From Cornus controversa (taxonomy: Eukaryota > Streptophyta > Magnoliopsida > Cornales > Cornaceae), in the NCBI GenBank assembly GCA_026545225.1, contig CM048849.1, forward strand, positions 50,704,336 to 50,768,335: a stretch of 64,000 nt of DNA, read 5' to 3'. Below, piece after piece: positions 57,605 through 64,000 of this stretch; the first letter of the stretch is position 1; every line of letters begins with the position of its first letter. The notes below the pieces were generated by a model that did no database searches, had not been told where the DNA came from, and worked only from the letters and a program-made list of their open reading frames with translations. The translations under genes were made by a program, and so were the position numbers.

Positions 57605-58150
57605 TCTTCTTTTTAGTTAGGGTAGCAAATTTCTAGGAAGCACGGACACGGACACGGGTATGACACGATACGGACACGGGGATACAAAAAATTTTAAAAA
57701 AATAGGACACAGACACGGCGAGGATACGGCTATAAAATAATAATATAATATATTAATTATTCAATAAAAAAATATTACATTACAGAAATACTTCAATTTA
57801 TCATCAAACAATTAAGAACCAAACAAACTTATAAACAAAAATAGACAAATAGATTAAAATAAATTAAAGAACCAAACTTATTTAGTCTTCTACATATATT
57901 TAGCTTAGATTTTAATCATAACTTAGTATCATATAATTTCATTCGAAATATTTGAATATACATCACTACTATGAAGTGTCCGATACGCCTTCGAGGAGTG
58001 TCCAAGAAGTGTCCGAGGAGTGTTCGAGAAGTGTCCTAAAAAGAAAAATGTCAGAACACTTCTATGAAGTGTCCGACACGTATCCGAAAAGTGTCCGAGT
58101 GTCCGACACGAGTACGACATCCTCGGTGAAGTGTCCGTACTTTCTAGGTA
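57605..58150. mobile_element. Probable small insertion in MYB copy 2 intron, CGGACAC-rich
   Basis: A stretch absent from copy 1 begins TTTCTAGGAAGCACGGACAC (about 57631) and ends GTGTCCGTACTTTCTAGG (about 58130-58147), an imperfect inverted pair. It is flanked by GCAATTGCTTTC (about 57590) and ACAATTGCTTTT (about 58151), which may be target duplications. Inside are many GTGTCCGA/CGGACAC units. A related fragment is at about 26715-26770. It could be a non-autonomous DNA transposon; boundaries are tentative. Confidence 0.45.
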
Positions 58151-58613
58151 ACAATTGCTTTTTGCCATAACTGAATATAATGTAAAAGATATTTCTAAAG
58201 ATAAGTTACTTGTTCCCCAGCATTTCATGCAGTTTGAGTATGGTTTCTTCTTCTTCCTTGCTAAAGTTTCCACGCTTTATGTCTGGCCTTAAATAATTCA
58301 CCCAACGAAGTCTACAACTCTTCCCGGACCTTAACAAACCTGGAAAATATATAAGCAAACTCAAGGAGGTTAGCATAAACATGTACCAATTAAATGAAGC
58401 AAATGAAAAGACACTCAGATTGATGAAGGTTTTAATTTCATATATATATATATATATAGAATTGTTTCTTATATATATACCAGCAGCTTTTGGCGTCACA
58501 TTCCAGTTCCAAATGCCAAATCTCTTGATGTAAGCTATCAACCTTCGATCTTCTTCGGGACTCCATGCTCCTTTCTTTAGAGGCCTATTCTCAGAGAGAG
58601 GACCCCTCACCAT

Positions 58614-58919
58614 CTCATTTTGGTTGGGGTGGTTTTAGAATTCTATAATTTTATATATACAAAATTAAAAAATTTTAAAATTTGAAAGGGACAAAATGAA
58701 TTAACATTTGAAGGGGCAGGTTCCCCTAAGCCCCCACTTAACTCCTTCATTGATTTGACCTTTAAACCAATTCATTATTTAACAATTAATTGGTACCATT
58801 GACAAATGTCTATATGAAGAGCACTGAATGACAGACAGTTTTGGGAAGAAAGGGGGAAGTATCATTCACAAATGTCTACTATTTTAAAACCTTTAATTAT
58901 CATTCATTTTATTTTATTG
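58614..58919. other. Upstream region of MYB copy 2
   Basis: About 300 bases between the MYB start and the duplicated block Y. A 58680-58740 segment (GACAAAATGAATTAACATTT, then GGGGCAGGTTCCCC) resembles 45860-45915 and may be a dispersed repeat. Confidence 0.4.
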
Positions 58920-59752
58920 AAAAATAATCAGGCTAGCTGTGAAGACTTTCAACAATCCATGATTCAACCAATCCATTTTGTTTTTTGAACTCTGAAGTAT
59001 AGGTGAATTCACATACAACAGAGTAAAATTTAGAAACCTTTGCAATTTAAAGGCTAATAAGTGATAAATCATTGCATAAATCTTCTATTAATGCTTTCAC
59101 GTGCTAATTAAGACTCTTATTAGTCATACAAAATTGTAAAAACTAAAAAGATTTGAAGATTAATTGGTTCATGATTAGACCTCATCTTTGTTTATAATAT
59201 GGTTTATAATTAATTCTTAAACCGCACATGATCTTTGATTTTTATTGTAGATGACATCGCTGTGCTAACATCATCAGTGAAGTGCAACCAATAAAATAAT
59301 AAAAGAAAAAAAAAAGAGTTTTAAATCAACAAGTTGTTTTAGTATTATAGTCTCTAGTAAATTAAATTGAAGAAGAAGACAAACAAACAATACACCAAGT
59401 TTGAATCCATTGGTTTTGTGATATTCCCGAATATCGCGAGGAAGTACAAAGTTCCACTCTGTTTGGAAGAATTTTCTTCAACGGTTGGGGATTATCCCTT
59501 TAATTATTAATTGGAGATAAACACCGTTTCAACAAAGACAAACTCGAGTGAAAACAAAGTTGTGTGAAAGCACATATTAATATAATTAAAACTTAATTCA
59601 TTGCTTAATTAATTAATCTGAAAGTAGAAGTACTGGTGCATGCACTCCCAAGTCAAAGTCAGAGCCATGCTACCTTAAAAATCAACAATTCACACGCACC
59701 ATATCTTTCTGGATGTAATCTATCAAGCTTAATTGTCATTATACTCTAGGTC

Positions 59753-59786
<34 letters not shown>

Positions 59787-60155
59787 CATACATGCAACTT
59801 AATTAGTTTATTATCTGCATTAATTCTAAATGAGTTCTAGACATGTGCATTGACAACAGTAAACAGTTCTTTATCAACCAAATGCATCCACACGGAAACT
59901 TTGTTAACCACATTGAACTGAGAAGATCAAAACCCATACTTTCCAAGAAGCTAGGATTTACATTTCTTAGACGATTGTGATCGAGTCCAATTTCCAAACC
60001 AGAACCAGAATGTTCAGTTGACACAACTTTGTTGCCAAGTTCGTTCTTGTTCTTGTTCTTGTTCTTTTGCTCAACTTTGTACATAGCTGAGCGCAGGTCC
60101 TAGTTGACTTTAGTTGCTCATACCAACATGTACATTGTATCCCCTTGATGTGGTA
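58920..60155. repeat. Segmental duplication, copy Y (MYB upstream block)
   Basis: Homologous to 51170-52690 with the same order of landmarks, including GAGTAAAATTTAGAAACCTT (about 59022), GATAAATCATTGCATAAA (about 59063), TTGAAGAAGAAGACAAACAA (about 59367) and ATTGAACTGAGAAGATCAAA (about 59912). It contains a (TA)n tract at about 59756-59783 and a short GTTCTT repeat near 60042-60068. The minus frames at 59803-60170 are not supported as genes. Confidence 0.8.
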
Positions 60156-60400
60156 TATATTTTCTTTCATGTGTAATAAATGGTTTCAACAGATCTTATA
60201 CTGTGTAATATTGGTTTTTAAGTCTCAACAAAATTAAATCATATTTCATGTATAAATCTAAAATAAGGGTGCTCTCAGTGAGCTTTTGCGAGCCCCCTCC
60301 AGATTGAGTTGCCTAAAAATAAATAAATAAATAAATTAAGCCCGTCACCTAACTCCAAGGCTGGTTAAATAAGTCATCTTTTGTTTAACGAGAAATTATT

Positions 60401-60541
60401 ACATGATCCGAGACTATGTGGTCCACGCCAATTATAAGCTGTCAAACAACTAAAAAACTGAATAAAGCTGACACATTTGATTACGTGGCTGTCAGCTTGA
60501 GATTGACCTGGACCACATAGTCCCGGAGGATCCTCTCATGT
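60401..60541. repeat. Foldback repeat, possible MITE
   Basis: The left arm ACATGATCCGAGACTATGTG (60401 on), continuing to AAGCTGTCAAAC, pairs imperfectly over about 50 bases with the right arm ending CACATAGTCCCGGAGGATCC then TCTCATGT (to 60541), across a loop of about 45 bases. A T run follows the right arm. A partial relative (GTCCGAGACTAGG...AAGCTGTCAAACAAATG) lies at 56503-56580. Confidence 0.65.
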
Positions 60542-61228
60542 TTCTTTTTTTTTTTTTTTTGTGTCATCAGTAACTACATAAAAGTACTAAACTTCCAATT
60601 TAGTGGTGGTACAACATTGCAACACGATGTAATATGTTGCATGAGTGTTACATCTTCGATGTAAATGTATTGCATAAGTGTTACATCGTTGTTACATGGA
60701 TGTTGCATTTGTGATGTAGTGTGTTGAATTGTGATATAGTGTGTGACACTTATTAGATATTAGATTGTTATTTTCATTATATTTTTAGTTGTGAGGGTAA
60801 GATAGTCTTTTCACACTTTCTTATTAGGCTATATAAACCCCTTTATGTGTATTCTCTTATTATATTTTTACTAATAGAAACCCTAGCCCCCTTTTTCTCT
60901 TCTTCTCTTTCTTTGCAATTCTCACATGATATAAAAACAATGATCCTAACGAGTTCTTTGATTAGTAATAACATGGAAGAACTGCACATCTCATCTACGC
61001 AGTCCGTGGATCCAATTATAATTATATCTATATAACTTTTACTATATTGCCTTTATAATTATATCTATATAATTTTTATTGATCTACTTCCGGTATCGCT
61101 TTCGTCTAGCATCGTACTGGTTTCTTCTTTGGTGTTTCTTCTCGTTTTGTTTTTGATCGACATCTTGTCTTGGATTTTTTATTTTTTTTGAAAATCTATT
61201 GGTGTCCGTTTATTTATTATTTTTCATA

Positions 61229-62047
61229 ATGGCTGATGAAAGAGATGATTCTCTACAATCAATTAGTGTACGATTGAATGGCAACAATTACTCATATTAA
61301 AGTTATGTAATGAGGAATTTTTTAATAGGGAAAAAAATGTGGGGTTATATCAGCGATGCGGTGTATAAACCCACAGATACTAAAGATGAAAAATATGCAA
61401 ATTTGTTCGATAGTTGGGAAGCAAATAACTCAAAAATTATTACTTGGATTAATAATTCTGTTGAGCACTCCATTGGTACGCAATTGGCAAAATATGAAAC
61501 AGCAAAACAGGTCTGGGATCACTTAGCAAGATTGTACACACAATCCAACTTTGCCAAACAATATCAGTTGGAAGCCAATATCCGAGCAGTGCAACAAAAG
61601 GATCTGAGTATTCAGGAGTTTTACTCCATTATGTCTGATCTTTGGGACCAACTGGCTCTCACAGAGTCAGCGTCCCTCCAGTGCCATGTTGACTACCTTG
61701 CTCGTAGAGAGGAACAACGCCTTGTTCAGTTTTTGATGGCCCTATGTGATGATTTTGAGGGGCTTCGGGGAAATATTTTGCATCGTAATCCCCATCCCCC
61801 TGTTGATACAGTTATAAGTAAACTTGTAACTGAAGAGACACGACTCAAGACTCAGGCAGGAAAGGGCCCCCTCCCAGTGCCTAGTCAATCTGTTTTGGCT
61901 GTCCCTACTAAGCCATCTTTGTGCAATCAGACGAGGCTCTCTTTGAATATTGATTTCAATGAATGTAGTTTTTGTAAGAAAAAAGGTCATTGGAAGACCC
62001 AATGTCCTAAATTGTTTAATAAAGCACAACCACCACAACAGCAATGA
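61229..62047 (+). pseudogene. gag of copia element 3
   Basis: The frame begins near ATGGCTGATGAAAGAG (61229) and is interrupted by TAA at about 61298 after LNGNNYSY. It then runs open to 62047. It contains the copia-gag segments KMWGYISDAVYKP, LARLYTQSNFAKQYQLE and FLMALCDDFEGLRGNIL, and the zinc knuckle CSFCKKKGHWKTQC with C-X2-C-X4-H-X4-C spacing. The following glutamine/proline-rich stretch (62048-62200) is full of stops. Confidence 0.85.
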
Positions 62048-62209
62048 CGGCAACCCCCACCTTAGTAGTAAAGGCAACCCTCATCTTCGCAATAGTGGAG
62101 GCAGACCCCACCTCAACCGCAGTGGTGTTTAGGAGGGCAGTCCCGATAGTGAGTTTATAAGCCTCCACAACTAACCACTGCAGCATTTGTACCTGAAGTT
62201 GCATTTTCT

Positions 62210-62700
62210 TTGGATCCCAACATGGACGCTCTTATAGAACAGTTTCAACAGTTGCTTACCACACAGCCACAACTATATGCCATGTCCATTCCATCTTCAA
62301 TAGGCATGTCATCTCCTAACCCTTCAGGTATGACTACACGTTTGTGGGTTTTAGACTCTGGCGCCTCTCATCACATGTTACCTAATTCATCATCCTTTAT
62401 ATCTATATGTCACTCTACTTCACCTCCGTCTGTTATGACTACTGATGGCACTCCCATACCCTTGGAAGGAGTTGATTCTATTCGTACACATATTTATCAC
62501 TTTTTAATGTCTATTGCATTCCCAACCTTGCAATGAATCTTATTTCAGTGGGTCAATTATGTGATTCTGGTTATTCTGTTAACTTTTCTTTCACTTCTTG
62601 TTATGTGCAGGATCCTCAGTTCCAGAAGCTGATTGGGACAGACCGTAAGTATGAGAGCTTATATGTTTTAGACGAGTTGTGAGTTCCAAATGTAGCTGCT
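62210..62700 (+). pseudogene. Protease region of copia element 3
   Basis: The frame has the aspartic-protease motif LWVLDSGASHHM (about 62341-62376). The frame stops at 62536, shortly after a frameshift near IRTHIY; matching sequence (NLISVGQLCDSGYSVNFS) continues in another frame to about 62690. Confidence 0.8.
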
Positions 62701-62749
62701 TCAGGTGTTGATTTGTCTTCCTTTCGTTTAGATTCCTCTTCTTCTAGTT

Positions 62750-63600
62750 TTTACTTGTGGCATTCTAGACTTGGGCATATTTCGGCCCCTCATTTAAAAT
62801 ATTTGGTTTCTAGAGGATTTTTGGGTACATTGCAATCTCATGATGTTTCTTATTGTAGTGGTTGTAATTAAACTGGCTAAATTCTCTGCCCTACCTTTTA
62901 ATCAAAATATTTCTTATTTTGTTGCACCATTTGATTTAATTCATTCTGATGTGTGGGGCCCTGCCCTTGTCGCAACAAAAGGGGGGTCGAGATATTATGT
63001 TTCTTTCATTGATAATTACATTCGATATTGTTGGGTTTATCCAATGAAACATCATTTTGAATTCATAAACATTTATACTATTTTTCGGTCACTTGTTAAA
63101 ACTCAATATTTTGCAGTTATCAAGTGTTTTCGTTGTGATTTGGGTGGGGAGTATACTTTTATAGCCTTTTCAGAATTGCTTCACTCTGATGGTACTGTAC
63201 ACCAATCCTCTTGTACTGACACTCCTCAACAGAATGGGGTTGCCGAAAGGAAACATCGCCACATTGTTGAGACAACTCGTTCTCTTCTCTTGTCCGCTAG
63301 TGTCCCTAGTGAATTTTGGGGAGAAGCTGTTCTCACAACTGTTCAATTAATCAATAAAATTCATACATCTCACACTTCAGGTCTCTCCCCTTATGAAAAG
63401 TTGTATGGTCATGCTCCCGACTACTCATTTTTATGAGTTTTTGGTTGCACATGTTTTGTTCTTCGTCTCAGTGTTGAGCGTCATAAGTTATCATCACACT
63501 CTATCATTTTTGTATTTCTTGGTTATGGTGAAGGTCAAAAGGGTTATCGTTACTTTGATCATATTGCTAATAAATTATGTCTCCTATCATGTTTTATTCC
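62750..63600 (+). pseudogene. Integrase region of copia element 3
   Basis: LWHSRLGHISAPHLKYL and SYCSGC (62754-62865) give the zinc region, followed by a frameshift. The frame 62840-63436 holds the core: HSDVWGPALVATKGGSRYYV, FRCDLGGEYTF and TDTPQQNGVAERKHRH, so the D, D and E positions are present. A TGA at 63434-63436 interrupts just before VFGCTCFV. The sequence continues as VERHKLSSHSIIFVFLGYGE, with later frameshifts and stops. Bases 63600-64000 are the linker toward reverse transcriptase and show only scattered open pieces. Confidence 0.88.
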
Positions 63601-64000
63601 TTGAGCATATTCCTTTTTTTCTGTTCTTGCCAGCTCTCATAACATGACCAAGATAACCCTTATCTGCATTAAGCCTTTATTTGTTGATGCAAGTGAAATT
63701 CTCCCATCTACTGTTTCATCATCTGCAGACGATGCACTACCTCCTACCACCCATTCTCCTGTTCCTGTTTAACCTTTTTCTTGTCACTTCTCTCACAGGA
63801 CTCGAGCAACTACTGATGGTGTAACCCATGACGTTTCTGATGCTCCATTCTCTACAAATGATGATGCATCATCCCTTCCTACGACCACCCAAGTTCCTTT
63901 GGTGATTGTGGATCCTCCTCCTTTTCGCTTCCCCAAGTGTACTCGTAAGTCCACTCAGTTACCAAATTTTGCTTATTCTTATAATTCTAGTTCATTTACT

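Larger units (their letters stand above)
55281..58613 (-). pseudogene. R2R3-MYB copy 2, frameshifted by an 8-bp deletion
   Basis: Exon 1 is 58613-58481 (133 nt), exon 2 is 58339-58210 (130 nt) and exon 3 starts at 55876. All splice sites and phases match MYB copy 1, and exon 2 is identical at the protein level. In exon 3, eight bases present in copy 1 (those coding the NYW of R3 helix 3) are missing at about 55823. Translation therefore shifts and stops at 55770-55768, giving about 123 residues instead of about 240. Downstream, the old frame stays open to 55281 with a recognisable C terminus ([31 protein letters not shown], then an Ala/Glu repeat), so the deletion is probably recent. The product would have R2 but an incomplete R3; either a pseudogene or a truncated regulator. 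The second intron is 2.3 kb against 1.05 kb in copy 1. Confidence 0.88.
60722..64000 (+). mobile_element. Ty1/copia LTR retrotransposon 3, decayed, runs off the right edge
   Basis: Gag, protease and integrase remnants in copia order on the plus strand extend to the window end before reverse transcriptase is reached. A candidate 5' LTR is 60722-60926: starts TGTTGAATTGTG, TATA-like CTATATAAACC near 60831, ends CTCACA. It is followed by TGATATAAAAAC, which could be a mutated initiator-Met primer site. The 3' LTR is outside the window, so this LTR assignment is not confirmed. Confidence 0.8.

Noticed and set aside
57952..58170. Open frame in the CGGACAC-rich intron stretch
   Set aside because: Its translation is a direct effect of the short tandem motif and has no independent support.
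58206..58613. A 135-residue MYB protein from an unspliced frame
   Set aside because: The frame reads through intron 1; matching splice sites and copy 1 show exons at 58613-58481 and 58339-58210 instead.

Overview
This window looks like nuclear DNA from a flowering plant, most likely a eudicot. It is very A+T-rich, genes are sparse and contain short introns, NLR-type disease-resistance genes and R2R3-MYB genes are present, and much of the right half is made of plant transposable elements: Ty1/copia, LINE, TRIM, solo LTR, Helitron and SINE. I cannot name the species. No rRNA, tRNA gene, CRISPR array or bacterial-style operon was seen.

Left part (1-27.6 kb). The N-terminal half of a DUF4220 membrane-protein gene leaves the left edge on the minus strand. 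Two NLR-related genes follow, also on the minus strand. One (4347-6575) has a coiled coil, a winged helix and LRRs but no P-loop nucleotide-binding domain. The other (19794-23876) has the P-loop NB-ARC domain and long LRRs but no N-terminal signalling domain. As far as I recall, DUF4220 genes and split NLR-like genes also sit side by side in one Arabidopsis chromosome 5 cluster (At5g454xx-455xx). Between these genes lie a well-delimited non-autonomous Helitron (11170-13231), a 3.1-kb LTR-like element without coding capacity (14966-18057), a tRNA-derived SINE near 24.4 kb, and a second copy of the DUF4220 upstream region at 7.8-8.7 kb.

Right part (27.6-64 kb). A complete but defective Ty1/copia element (27620-33459, direct repeat ATTCT) precedes a three-exon R2R3-MYB gene (35005-36915, minus). 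Next is a stack of nested insertions. A 5'-truncated L1-type LINE (about 38.77-45.75 kb) is interrupted by a 3.5-kb LTR-like element (39418-42918) and by a three-LTR TRIM array (43928-44821, direct repeat CCTTC). A second, nearly intact copia element follows (45934-50968, minus, direct repeat CTTTG), with unusual TA...TA LTR ends. Beyond it lie a DUF4220 pseudogene (53.9-54.6 kb) and a second MYB copy (55281-58613), broken by an 8-bp deletion. The flanks of the two MYB copies (51.2-52.7 and 58.9-60.2 kb) are homologous, so this is an old segmental duplication inflated by transposons. A third, decayed copia element runs off the right edge.

The likely functional host genes are the DUF4220 gene, the two NLR-type genes and the first MYB gene. 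The most interesting biological idea is that the two NLR-type proteins carry complementary domain sets and could act as a split receptor pair. The structural observations on the transposons are firmer than that functional idea.
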